From Cedecea neteri (GTDB lineage Bacteria; Pseudomonadota; Gammaproteobacteria; Enterobacterales; Enterobacteriaceae), in contig NZ_CP009451.1 in NCBI RefSeq assembly GCF_000757825.1, positions 434,001 to 498,000 of the forward strand: DNA of 64,000 nt, written 5' to 3'. Position 1 is the stretch's first letter, and each line of letters starts with the position of its first letter. Shown here in pieces: positions 8,819 through 17,039 of this stretch. The notes below the pieces were generated by a model. It was not told the DNA's origin, did not search any database, and was given only the letters and a program-made list of their open reading frames with translations. The position numbers and the translations under genes are program-made.

Positions 8819-9664
8819 TCAGACGGAAAGCGGCTTTTGCAGCCGCAGGCGGTGCTCGTCTGGTTCGCCCTGGGGCTCAAGCTCTACCAGCTGGTAGCCA
8901 TTTTTAAGCAGCATCATCAGCATGCCACGGAACCTGTTGCGGGTTTTCACGCTAAGCGTGCGGTAACCCTGTTCCATCGCCCATTTTTCCTGGGCAATCA
9001 GCAAGGCCTGCGCGACGCCATCCCGTCTGAATTCTGGTAAAACGCCGCCCAGCCAGCTGTAAAATTCTGTTTCGCTCAGCGCATAGCCAAGCTTGAACCC
9101 GGCTGGAATGCCATTCACGCAGGCGATGAGCTGGCTGGTCTGGTTTGTCGCCAGGCGAGCCTGAAGATCTGCGACGCTTCGACTGTCGTCAAACTCCGGC
9201 AAACGATGATAAAGCTCGAGGATCTCCGCCAGAGAGGCCTGCCGCACGGTAATGCCCGTCTCCTGGAACGTCATCCCAGAGTAAGGCTTTTCCCTGCAGG
9301 CCGCCAGGCGGCTGGCTAAATCCCCCACGTGCAGCTCAAGCTGGTGGTTATCCGGGTCAAGAAAGTAGAAAGAATGCCCTTCGCTGCGGTTGTCTTTCCA
9401 GATCCGAACGCCGCGCTGCTCCAGCGCTTTAACAAGCTGAGGAAATGCCTCTGTGCTTATGCTGAAGGCATAGTGAGTGTAATGAACCGGGCGCTCACCG
9501 GCCTTTGCATCCAGAGAAAGGCAAAGCCACAAATCACCGCAGGAAAGATACGCCCCGGACTCCCAACGCGCGTGCAGCCTGACGCCCGGCAAGCTTTGGT
9601 AAAACGCCAGGCTCCGCGCCAGGTCGCGCACCGCAAGCGTCAGGTGGTTCAGGCCGGTTAGCAT
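8819..9664 (-). CDS. FosA-type fosfomycin glutathione transferase fused to a GNAT acetyltransferase
   Basis: This is a 281-residue two-domain protein. Residues 1-135 are a vicinal-oxygen-chelate domain that aligns without gaps to FosA. The metal ligands His7, His64 and Glu110 are present. So are the fosfomycin/K+ site residues Thr9, Trp46, Lys90, Ser94, Ser98, Tyr100 and Arg119, at the same numbers as in Pseudomonas FosA. The first domain should therefore open the fosfomycin epoxide with glutathione. Residues about 138-281 form a GNAT domain with acetyl-CoA loop RRDGVAQAL and the [15 protein letters not shown] tail. The frame is open throughout and RBS AAGGA overlaps the upstream stop, so it is a real fusion rather than two genes. 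It is translationally coupled (2-bp gap) to the VF530-type gene. The substrate of the acetyltransferase half is unknown. Confidence 0.92.
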   Translation of the reverse strand: MLTGLNHLTLAVRDLARSLAFYQSLPGVRLHARWESGAYLSCGDLWLCLSLDAKAGERPVHYTHYAFSISTEAFPQLVKALEQRGVRIWKDNRSEGHSFYFLDPDNHQLELHVGDLASRLAACREKPYSGMTFQETGITVRQASLAEILELYHRLPEFDDSRSVADLQARLATNQTSQLIACVNGIPAGFKLGYALSETEFYSWLGGVLPEFRRDGVAQALLIAQEKWAMEQGYRTLSVKTRNRFRGMLMMLLKNGYQLVELEPQGEPDEHRLRLQKPLSV

Positions 9665-9666
9665 GA

Positions 9667-9954
9667 TTATTCCTTATTCTTAGCCTGATTCTTAGCCTGC
9701 CAGTTGGCCCACGGGCTTTCTGCCTGCGCGTCACTTTCATCAGGCTCGTCGAGTGAGGCGATATACATCTCTTCCACTTCTTTACGCGCCCACGGCGTGC
9801 GGCGTAAAAACTTCAGGCTGGACTTAACGCTGGGGTCGCTTTTAAAGCAGTTAATGTTCACCTGCCGCGCCATTTCCGCCCAGCCATAGCGCTCAACCAG
9901 CGCGGTCAGCAGCGCCTCAAGCGTAATGCCGTGCAGCGGATCTTTTGAACTCAT
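9667..9954 (-). CDS. VF530-family (DUF2132) small putative DNA-binding protein
   Basis: This 95-residue protein has the VF530/DUF2132 core in residues 1-70 ([45 protein letters not shown]), a small helical fold whose Vibrio member was structurally characterised and proposed to bind DNA. It ends in an acidic and then Gln/Asn/Lys-rich tail ([26 protein letters not shown]). The ATG at 9954 has GGAAT 6 bases upstream; longer in-frame starts lack an RBS. It is the first gene of a two-gene unit with the FosA-GNAT fusion. No function is established. Confidence 0.88.
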   Translation of the reverse strand: MSSKDPLHGITLEALLTALVERYGWAEMARQVNINCFKSDPSVKSSLKFLRRTPWARKEVEEMYIASLDEPDESDAQAESPWANWQAKNQAKNKE

Positions 9955-10092
9955 GATTATTCCGGATATTTTGATAATTTGCGCACACCTTACTGATTCT
10001 GCCAGCGAGGCGCAACAAGGTGCGGGCGACGATCCCGAAGAAGTGAAAAGAAGTGAGAGGCGGCCCATCGCTGAGCCGCAGAAGGGGTTAAA

Positions 10093-11787
10093 TCAGAAGG
10101 TTTCCCAGTTATCGGCAGAAACCGCAACCGGCCGCGCCGATGTGGACGCAGGAGAAGGAACGACATAACGACTTTTCGGTGCTGCAGAAGAGCCGGCTTT
10201 CAGGCGGAACGTGCCTACAGCCTCCGTCAGCCGTGCAGCCTGTTCTTCCAGGGAAACGGCGGCGGCTGAAGCCTCTTCTACCAGCGAAGCATTCTGCTGG
10301 GTAACGTTATCCATCTCGTGAATAGCCTGCCCGACTTGCTGAATGCCCCGGCTTTGCTCGTCAGACGCCGCGGCGATTTCCAGCATAATATCGGTCACGC
10401 GGCGAACGGCCTCCACAATCCCCGTCACCGTGGTGCCCGCCTGTGCAACCTGGCGGGAGCCGGAATCAATCAGCGACACGGACTCGCTGATAAGCCCTTC
10501 AATCTCTTTTGCCGCCTGGGCGCTGCGCTGCGCCAGGGTGCGCACCTCGCTTGCCACAACCGCAAATCCTCGACCTTGCTCCCCGGCCCTGGCGGCCTCA
10601 ACGGCAGCGTTCAGCGCCAGAATGTTGGTCTGGAAAGCGATGCTGTTGATTACCGCCGTTATCTCAGAGATTTTCTTCGAGCTGGCGGAAATATTGTCCA
10701 TTGTGCTGACCACGCCAGAGACAATACGCCCGCCGTCGCTGGCCTTCTGCGAAGCATCTTCCGCAAGCTTTGTCGCGTGATGCGCGTTGTCGGCGTTTTG
10801 TTTCACCGTGGCGGTAAGCTGCTCCATGCTGGCGGCGGTTTGCTCGATGGCCGCCGCCTGCTGCTCGGTTCGGGATGAGAGGTCGGTATTACCGGCAGAA
10901 ATTTCGCTCGAGCCCTGGTAGATAGCCTCGGCCCCTTCGCGCACGGTGCTCACGGTGCTGACCAACTGCTGCTGCATATGCTGCAGGTGCTGGCTGAGCT
11001 TGCCAATTTCGCTGTTGCCGGTTGCTTCCGCCGACAGGGTTAAATCCCCTTCGGAGATATGTTCGATGCGCTTCGCCGCTCGCTGCAGCGGGCCAATCAC
11101 CACGCGGCGCAGCATGATGAAGGTAAATACCGTCATGAAAAGCGCCAGCGCAAAGGCCCCGGCCATCAGCGCCACGCTGGTTCTGGTGCGGTTATCAGCC
11201 TGCTCCCTCAGCGCATTCGCCCGTTCGGTTCGAATGCTGACTGCTTTTTGCAGGTTGGCGCCGTAGTCGCTGTCCAGCTTGCGCCCGACCTCGCTTTCAT
11301 GGGTGATGATCGCCTCAAACATGCCGTTTTTGGCGAACTTCAGCATCGGCTTCATGCCTTTTTCGAGATAGGCCGCAAACTCATCCTGCAGCCCTTTGTC
11401 CAGGGCCTGGTCTTCGGGCGTTTTTACCTTACGGGCCATATAGGCGTTGAAACCAGCCTGCGCCTGCTTGATGAGTCCTTCGGCATTGGCGACGTTCTGT
11501 TTAACCTGATCCATATCCGCCACGCGGCTTGCCGCCCCGGCGTTGATCAGGTTGATACGTGCGGTACGCAAATGGTTGGCGCTGTCCGCCAGCCCCATAC
11601 GCACCTGAATTTCTTCCGTGACGTCCTGAAGCGCGCGGTCGCTCTGGATAAGAAAGTAGCTGGCAAAACCGATGCAGAGCGCAAACAGCAGCAGAATGCC
11701 GCCGAGAATGGAGGAAAACAGCGGCACCAGCCTGATGTGATGCCAGAAGCGCACGCCGTTTTGTGGGGTCAGAGTTTTTATCGACAT
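10093..11787 (-). CDS. trg: Trg-like methyl-accepting chemotaxis protein with NWETF tail
   Basis: This 564-residue transmembrane chemoreceptor is closest to E. coli Trg (546 residues), which senses ribose/galactose-binding proteins. The N-terminus matches ([22 protein letters not shown]), followed by a periplasmic four-helix domain (about 45-195), a second transmembrane helix (about 205-225), a HAMP domain and the cytoplasmic signalling hairpin ([42 protein letters not shown]). Methylation-helix Glu/Gln pairs are visible. Unlike E. coli Trg, the protein ends with the pentapeptide NWETF (560-564), the CheR/CheB docking site of major receptors, on a flexible Ser/Pro/Ala linker. A sigma-28-like promoter lies 40 bp upstream. 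It sits immediately downstream of the T6SS operon on the same strand. Confidence 0.94.
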   Translation of the reverse strand: MSIKTLTPQNGVRFWHHIRLVPLFSSILGGILLLFALCIGFASYFLIQSDRALQDVTEEIQVRMGLADSANHLRTARINLINAGAASRVADMDQVKQNVANAEGLIKQAQAGFNAYMARKVKTPEDQALDKGLQDEFAAYLEKGMKPMLKFAKNGMFEAIITHESEVGRKLDSDYGANLQKAVSIRTERANALREQADNRTRTSVALMAGAFALALFMTVFTFIMLRRVVIGPLQRAAKRIEHISEGDLTLSAEATGNSEIGKLSQHLQHMQQQLVSTVSTVREGAEAIYQGSSEISAGNTDLSSRTEQQAAAIEQTAASMEQLTATVKQNADNAHHATKLAEDASQKASDGGRIVSGVVSTMDNISASSKKISEITAVINSIAFQTNILALNAAVEAARAGEQGRGFAVVASEVRTLAQRSAQAAKEIEGLISESVSLIDSGSRQVAQAGTTVTGIVEAVRRVTDIMLEIAAASDEQSRGIQQVGQAIHEMDNVTQQNASLVEEASAAAVSLEEQAARLTEAVGTFRLKAGSSAAPKSRYVVPSPASTSARPVAVSADNWETF

Positions 11788-11826
11788 GTCCGTGACTCTC
11801 TTTGTATGGGGAATTCCCTTCAGAAG

Positions 11827-11854
11827 TCATCGGCCCCGGCGCGTAAAAACATTA
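11827..11854 (-). promoter_or_regulatory. Sigma-28 (FliA)-like promoter for trg, within a 9-bp dyad
   Basis: On the minus strand, TAATGTTT (11854-11847) lies 12 bases before GCCGATGA (11834-11827). The FliA consensus is TAAAGTTT-N11-GCCGATAA, so each box has one mismatch and the spacer is one base long. Flagellar regulation fits a chemoreceptor. The -35 box lies in a perfect dyad, GGCGCGTAA (11838-11846) and TTACGCGCC (11852-11860). The hairpin could also act on transcripts leaving tagA, although no T-run follows it. Confidence 0.55.
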
Positions 11855-11926
11855 CGCGCCATGTCACAAATTTGCGTTAACGACGCTAAAGATATGACAA
11901 AAAGTTAAGTGGATCACAGGTTTGGC

Positions 11927-13159
11927 TTAGCGCTGCTCCGCCTGCTGCTTTATCAGCGCATAGCGGTTCAGCAACTGCCTGATTTGCATGTTGGTTTGCG
12001 TCAGCTGCGCGTCGGGTAGCGGCGTGCCTGCCGGGGACAGGCTCAGTGAATACAGGCGCTCTTCCAGAGGCGTGCTGCGTGAGAAATGTTGGGTGATGGT
12101 AAAGACCATAGATTTAAGCTCAGAGCCGGTCAGGTATTTGCCTTTACGTTCGTCCAGCGCGTTGAGCCGACGGGTCAGGTCGCTCAGGCCCGCCATGCCC
12201 TGATGCCAGCCTGAAAGCTGCTCAGGCGGCAAAGCGTTGCCGGTCAGGTAACGTGCCCATTGCGCCTTCAGGCCTTCAACCTGCTCCGGCCTGGCGCGCC
12301 CGGCCAGCTCATAGCCATAATCCTGCAGCAGCAACGGCGGCAGTCGGCCAAGCTCAACGAGAGATGCCTCACTTGCCGCCACCGGCAGCGGACTTGTCGG
12401 CTGCGGGTAAATTTTTTGCCAGCCCCAAAAGCCTGCACTCCCCACGGCCAGCATAACCAACATCCCTGCCGCAAAGCTTCGCCAGAGCGGCGCCGATGAA
12501 GGCTTAGGCACAAAGTTCACAACGCCGGGCGTGGCCGGGTCTTCACGTGCGACATAGATCAGCTGCTCGCTGCCGGAAGGTATTTGATTTTCCAGGATCG
12601 GAGAAGAAAAAGGCACGACAACGGCAGCGCCAGAGCCTGCGTCCATATTCTCCAACCTGATTGCAGCATTGTGCATAAAGGTGCAGAGCTCGCCCATCTG
12701 GCTGGCATTTTTTAGCTCCAGCTGCTGCAGCACATCGCGCAGCGTATTCAGGTGCTGTTCTGCCTGATAGACCAGCGGTAAATCAGCGTAATTAAGGGTG
12801 AGCGTGCGCAGCGTTGACTGTAGACGATGGCTAAACCCGGCCATAATTTCCATGCGGGCATGCACCGGCTGCGGCCACATAATGCCCCACTGCCGGCTCA
12901 GCAGAACTTCCATTATCGCCAGCCCTTCATTAAGGCCAGCCATGCCGGCAAGTCGCGTTCGGGCCAGCGTATACCAGCAAAGCGTTTGAAGCTCCACGCC
13001 ATTCTGGCGAAACAGCGACAGGCTTAGCTGCTCTACAAGCGCCCAGTTCACATCCGGGCGCGCCGGATGGTTCAACTTAGCGAGCTCATCACGCAGGGAA
13101 GCATATTCCGGCAACGCGCGCGGGTCGCTGCCGGTTTTAATTTGATTAGCGTTATTCAC
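11927..13159 (-). CDS. tagA: TagA/VasL-type TssA-like accessory protein of the T6SS
   Basis: This 410-residue protein has an N-terminal ImpA_N (TssA-like) domain (about residues 15-140, including MEVLLSRQWGIMWPQP), a single transmembrane helix near 228-248 (FAAGMLVMLAVGSAGFWGWQ) and a C-terminal VasL-type domain. That is the layout of enteroaggregative E. coli TagA, the inner-membrane protein that stops and clamps the distal end of the T6SS sheath, and of V. cholerae VasL. It is the last gene of the T6SS operon, 53 bp after tssE. The intergenic dyad before trg may mark the end of the transcript. Confidence 0.85.
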   Translation of the reverse strand: MNNANQIKTGSDPRALPEYASLRDELAKLNHPARPDVNWALVEQLSLSLFRQNGVELQTLCWYTLARTRLAGMAGLNEGLAIMEVLLSRQWGIMWPQPVHARMEIMAGFSHRLQSTLRTLTLNYADLPLVYQAEQHLNTLRDVLQQLELKNASQMGELCTFMHNAAIRLENMDAGSGAAVVVPFSSPILENQIPSGSEQLIYVAREDPATPGVVNFVPKPSSAPLWRSFAAGMLVMLAVGSAGFWGWQKIYPQPTSPLPVAASEASLVELGRLPPLLLQDYGYELAGRARPEQVEGLKAQWARYLTGNALPPEQLSGWHQGMAGLSDLTRRLNALDERKGKYLTGSELKSMVFTITQHFSRSTPLEERLYSLSLSPAGTPLPDAQLTQTNMQIRQLLNRYALIKQQAEQR

Positions 13160-13212
13160 GGAGATTTTCCGTCAGTTAGAGTGTGGGAGTAAGAATGAAG
13201 ACGGTTAGCGTT

Positions 13213-13668
13213 TTAAATTCTGGTTTGGGTATCGAGATATTGCTGCTGTTTTAGATGGCGCAGCAAGACTCTGCCTTCGGGCATAAATTCGGTGCCGTAT
13301 CGGACCAGGCCAAGGCCTTTAAGCTCGGCGTCAATCGCGTAACGCAGCTCGCCGGGCTGCGTTTGTTCGAGCAACAGCACGTTAATGCTCTTCAGGCGTG
13401 GTTCATATTTCAGCAATACGCTGCTCAGGGCGCCTTTCAACTGATGGGCCGTGCCCGGCATTCCCTGCAGGATTTTGGTCATGTCCGGCAGGCCGTAATC
13501 CGGCAGGTGCGCCAGCGTCCCGGCGCGGCAGTTGAGAATACGCTGCATGTTATCCAGCACGGAAAGAATGACCTGATTTTCTTCACTGACCTGATGCAGC
13601 GCGAGCTCCCCGGAGAAATTACCGAGCAGCATGTCATACAGCGACGGGGTGTGATGCGACTGTGGCAT
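13213..13668 (-). CDS. tssE: TssE, T6SS baseplate gp25-like subunit
   Basis: This 151-residue protein resembles phage T4 gp25/lysozyme-like baseplate proteins. Features include LYDMLLGNF, ILSVLDNMQRILNCRAGTLAHLPDYGLPDM and the conserved basic/aromatic core that contacts TssB/C and TssK-TssF-TssG. It joins TssF and TssG in the wedge that primes sheath polymerisation. It is only 2 bp downstream of the tssJ stop, so translation is likely coupled. Confidence 0.92.
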   Translation of the reverse strand: MPQSHHTPSLYDMLLGNFSGELALHQVSEENQVILSVLDNMQRILNCRAGTLAHLPDYGLPDMTKILQGMPGTAHQLKGALSSVLLKYEPRLKSINVLLLEQTQPGELRYAIDAELKGLGLVRYGTEFMPEGRVLLRHLKQQQYLDTQTRI

Positions 13669-13670
13669 GG

Positions 13671-14213
13671 TTACTCCTTCACGGGGATCAGCGTCAGGCG
13701 GTTTTTCCCGGCTTCAATCACGCGGGGCTTATCCGGGTCCAGCGCCTCACGATCGAGGGTTAGCTTCCACGTTTCCTTCTCGCTATCCGGGGCGCGGAAC
13801 AGCCCAACAACGGCGACAAAACGGGTATCTGCCTCCATCGGCATATCAAGGCTGACGTCCCCGCCCGGCTTGAGTACCACATCACGGCTGGCCAGCAGAT
13901 CGGCGCCAAGCAGGCTTTCTCCGTCCTTTAGCAGCTGCTGATAGACCATTTTGTCGAAGGTTTTATTGTCTTTGAGCTGGTAAATACGCAGCAGCACCGG
14001 CGCCGAAAATGAGTGGTTTTCGCGTGCGTCGGTGTTCAGCTCTTCACGCGCGGTGAAATCCAGATGCAACACCTTAATCTTCTTATAGAACACAGAGGTG
14101 AAGGCCGATTTCGTGCCATCGCTGACGCTTTGCGTCAGGCCACAGCCCGCCAGGCTTAACGCTAACAGGGGCAGCAGCCAGCGTTGGGGCTTAATTAAAC
14201 TTGTACGTAACAC
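13671..14213 (-). CDS. tssJ: TssJ, T6SS outer-membrane lipoprotein
   Basis: This 180-residue lipoprotein caps the TssJLM membrane complex in the outer membrane. Its signal peptide ends in the lipobox LAGC with lipidated Cys24. The start is GTG at 14213, because AAGGA lies 7 bases upstream and the product begins right at the basic n-region; the open frame extends further upstream only through tssG. The mature part has the TssJ two-sheet transthyretin-like pattern (VLLRIYQLKDNKTFDKMVYQQLLKD, FVAVVGLFR). It overlaps the end of tssG by 23 bp. It should contact the periplasmic end of TssM. Confidence 0.92.
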   Translation of the reverse strand: MLRTSLIKPQRWLLPLLALSLAGCGLTQSVSDGTKSAFTSVFYKKIKVLHLDFTAREELNTDARENHSFSAPVLLRIYQLKDNKTFDKMVYQQLLKDGESLLGADLLASRDVVLKPGGDVSLDMPMEADTRFVAVVGLFRAPDSEKETWKLTLDREALDPDKPRVIEAGKNRLTLIPVKE

Positions 14214-15276
14214 GTCGGTTTCCTTGTTGTATTCTCGCGGGCTGAAGGCCGCTGTAATAACCCAATTCCGTGGTAAAACGCTCGGGCAGATCGTCGGGGA
14301 GCCTTTCCTCTTCGGCGCCCAGCACACCGTTCATACCTAGCCAGAAAGGTCCCTCGCCCAGCGGGGGAGCCGCCAGCAGCCGGGTATCGGTGGTGAGGGT
14401 AATTTTGGCCTTAAACCGCCAGCCAAGATAAACCCGCAGCATCACCAGAAAGTCCTGATACAGCAGACCGTCCGGCTTCCAGCCCAGCGACTCCTGCGCG
14501 TTGTCCGTGAACAGGGCGATCAGCAGTTGGCTGTTGGCTTCCATCGCCTCATCCCCGAGCGGCATATTGCCATCCAGTAAAAAATCCCGATCGCCGTGAA
14601 AACCCAGCGGCTGGCTGATTTCCACCGGCCGCAGGCAGTACGGGCTGACCTGCACCGTGGTCTCCGGGGCCAGCAGGCTCACCAGCGCCTGTATCCCTTC
14701 CTGCGTTTTTCCCGGCTGACGTAATACGCCGAGCAAAGCCAGAAAGCGCGATACCGGCGTGGCGATATGGTTTGCCGTGCCGGGTATCCCCAGCCCGACC
14801 AGGCCCAGCAAGGACTGAGAGATACCGTCTGTTCCGCCAGGTTCAAAGGTGGCCGGGTAAGAATACTTTCGCCAGATGCGGTAAAACTGGGTCAGGATGC
14901 GATGGCTAAAAATATCCAGAAAGCCCTGCAGCGCCTCGTGCCCTTCCCGGCGCTGGGTGATGTCGTCGAGATACGCGGTCGGCAGCGGGGAATCCACCCC
15001 GTACATCCCCATAAAAGTGGTCCGGATACGCGGGGGCTGAGCGTCATCGTCTGCGTCGTATTCAACGGATTTCAGCTCGCTGGCCGGAAACCCCATTCCC
15101 GGATGAGGCGCAAAACGCACGGGATCGTCCGCCGGATGACTGGTCGATCCCAGCGGCGGTTTATCGTTGTGACGCTTTTCCAGCAACTGGCAGAAACGAT
15201 AAAAGTTAATCCGCTGGAGACTGGCCTCCAGCCGGGGTGTCAGCCGGGAATACGGCGGCTGTGCTTCTCTTCCCAT
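14191..15276 (-). CDS. tssG: TssG, T6SS baseplate subunit
   Basis: This 361-residue wedge protein of the T6SS baseplate pairs with two TssF copies and one TssE. Hallmarks are the N-terminal NFYRFCQLLEKR, the PVRFAPHPGMGFPASEL motif and RIRTTFMGMYGVDSPLPTAYLDDI. It starts inside the 3' end of tssF (37-bp overlap) with GGAG about 10 bases upstream, which ties its translation to tssF. Confidence 0.93.
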   Translation of the reverse strand: MGREAQPPYSRLTPRLEASLQRINFYRFCQLLEKRHNDKPPLGSTSHPADDPVRFAPHPGMGFPASELKSVEYDADDDAQPPRIRTTFMGMYGVDSPLPTAYLDDITQRREGHEALQGFLDIFSHRILTQFYRIWRKYSYPATFEPGGTDGISQSLLGLVGLGIPGTANHIATPVSRFLALLGVLRQPGKTQEGIQALVSLLAPETTVQVSPYCLRPVEISQPLGFHGDRDFLLDGNMPLGDEAMEANSQLLIALFTDNAQESLGWKPDGLLYQDFLVMLRVYLGWRFKAKITLTTDTRLLAAPPLGEGPFWLGMNGVLGAEEERLPDDLPERFTTELGYYSGLQPARIQQGNRRVTYKFN

Positions 15277-16994
15277 TCCAGGCGTTCTCCGGTTGGTTGC
15301 AGGATGATAATCAGGCGGTTAAACAGGTAGATATCGGTGTAAAGCGCGAAAAAGCGGCTCAGCATCTCGCCAAACAGGCAAACATCGCCTCGTCCGGCAA
15401 AGCCGTGACCGTCGAGGGTGACTTCAATCTGCACGCCGCGCACCAGGAACCCCTGCTCAAAGCGCTCGGTTTCGCCGTGCTTCACGTCAATGATGGCTTC
15501 CAGGCGACGGCGGTTCATTTCGCTGTCGGTCCATTCATACAGCGCCAGGGTACCGCGCAATACATCGGCGTTGTCCATCATCGACAGGAACCCGCTGCCG
15601 AGGTGGCTCAGCACGCGCCAGTGGAAACGGTCCTGCGCCGGGGGGTAACAAGGCAACGTCGGGGCGCAGAGATTACGTACCGTCATGCTGGTCGTGGGGG
15701 TTTTCACCGCCGTATCCAGCACGGTGCTTTGCAGCGCCCGCCGCGGCAGCTGCCCGTTAGTGCCGGTCAGCGTCAACGAAAGGCTTTCGTCTTCCGGCAC
15801 GGTGTGGCTATCAAAGGCTTCACCGCCCAGGATCAGCCAGGTGTTATGCAGCCCGGACGGGCCACGCCGCACGCGGGTATGGTAGTAATATTCCGGGGCT
15901 TCGTGGCGCATCATGCCGCCTTTATGCCGGAAGCTGGAGAACGGGACATAAACATGCTGATTCGATGACATCACCGAATCCACGGCATAAATCTCGGTGT
16001 GACCATCCTGGACGCGCATCGGGCGCAGCATATACTCCGTTTGCAGGGAGTCCAGGGTCAGCGGGTCGGACTCCAGCGGGAACAGGTTAATCACCGGCAC
16101 GCAGTTCAGACGCAGATGTTTTTCGTTAAAGCTGAAGTCATGCTCCCAGCGCTCGGCCAGTACCACGTCGATTTCAAACCACGGCAGCGCCGCCGGAAAA
16201 TCGACGGTTTCCAGCCCTCGCAGGCCGGTAAACATGAATTTCTCGCGGAAGGTAAAGTACTCCAGCAGCAGTTGGTAACCACTGAAACTGCTGTTGCTCT
16301 TCGGCCACAGGGCGTCGTCATCGCCAAAGCCCTGGGCAGTGAAATGCCCGTCGAACGGCCTGCTGTCCACATCGCCGGGCATGCGCAGCCACATGCGGGC
16401 CACGTTCTGGGTAAAAGCTTCGTGCATAGCGCAGGCCAGAGGCGCATCGGCGTTGAAGTACAGCGCAAGAGCGCTGAGGTCGAGCTGGCTCCAGTCCGCC
16501 AGTTTGCCACAGCTAAAGCGCAGGGTGACCACCGAGCGCCCCTCAGCGTTGGTTGCCAGCCGGACATGCTCCAGCGCCAGCGGCTGAAGGTGGATCTCCC
16601 GGGTGGTGGTGTACCGGCAGCGCGTGCCTTTGTCGCCGATCGGCCGGGAGTTAACCTCGAAACCTTTGACGATGCGCATCGGCTCTTTCATTTCGAGCCA
16701 GTCCGGGGTGAATTCCACCACCGACATCGACGGAATGGTACGCAGATAATGCGGCCACAGCAGGCTAACCAGCCCTTCGGTCAGCTCCGGCAGGTCGTCA
16801 TCAAGCTTTTCACGCAGCCGCCCCATCATGAAGGCAAAGCCTTCAAACAGGCGTTCCACATACGGGTCGCGCGCGCCCGCTTTATCGAGATTAAGCATCG
16901 CCGCCTGGTCAGGATGAGCGCGGGCAAATTCTTCACCGGCTTCCAGCAGGTAGCGCATTTCAGCGTCGTAATAACGCAGGGTTAAATCGTCCAT
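15240..16994 (-). CDS. tssF: TssF, T6SS baseplate subunit
   Basis: This 584-residue major baseplate wedge protein begins MDDLTLRYYDAEMRYLLEAGEEFA, the conserved TssF start. It continues with RDPYVERLFEGFAFMMGRLREKLDDDLPELTEGLVSLLWPHYLRTIPSM, which is near-diagnostic. I chose the ATG at 16994 (AGG 5 bases upstream); a 15-residue longer frame begins in the gap after tssA without an RBS. It acts with TssG, TssE and TssK to form the six-fold baseplate around the VgrG spike. Confidence 0.94.
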   Translation of the reverse strand: MDDLTLRYYDAEMRYLLEAGEEFARAHPDQAAMLNLDKAGARDPYVERLFEGFAFMMGRLREKLDDDLPELTEGLVSLLWPHYLRTIPSMSVVEFTPDWLEMKEPMRIVKGFEVNSRPIGDKGTRCRYTTTREIHLQPLALEHVRLATNAEGRSVVTLRFSCGKLADWSQLDLSALALYFNADAPLACAMHEAFTQNVARMWLRMPGDVDSRPFDGHFTAQGFGDDDALWPKSNSSFSGYQLLLEYFTFREKFMFTGLRGLETVDFPAALPWFEIDVVLAERWEHDFSFNEKHLRLNCVPVINLFPLESDPLTLDSLQTEYMLRPMRVQDGHTEIYAVDSVMSSNQHVYVPFSSFRHKGGMMRHEAPEYYYHTRVRRGPSGLHNTWLILGGEAFDSHTVPEDESLSLTLTGTNGQLPRRALQSTVLDTAVKTPTTSMTVRNLCAPTLPCYPPAQDRFHWRVLSHLGSGFLSMMDNADVLRGTLALYEWTDSEMNRRRLEAIIDVKHGETERFEQGFLVRGVQIEVTLDGHGFAGRGDVCLFGEMLSRFFALYTDIYLFNRLIIILQPTGERLEWEEKHSRRIPG

Positions 16995-17039
16995 AAATAC
17001 CTGATTATTTTTTGTTTTAGTGGCGGCTGTAACAGGCAA

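Noticed and set aside
15999..16985. Plus-strand open frame of 328 codons opposite tssF
   Set aside because: Shadow of tssF; no start signal or protein-like pattern.
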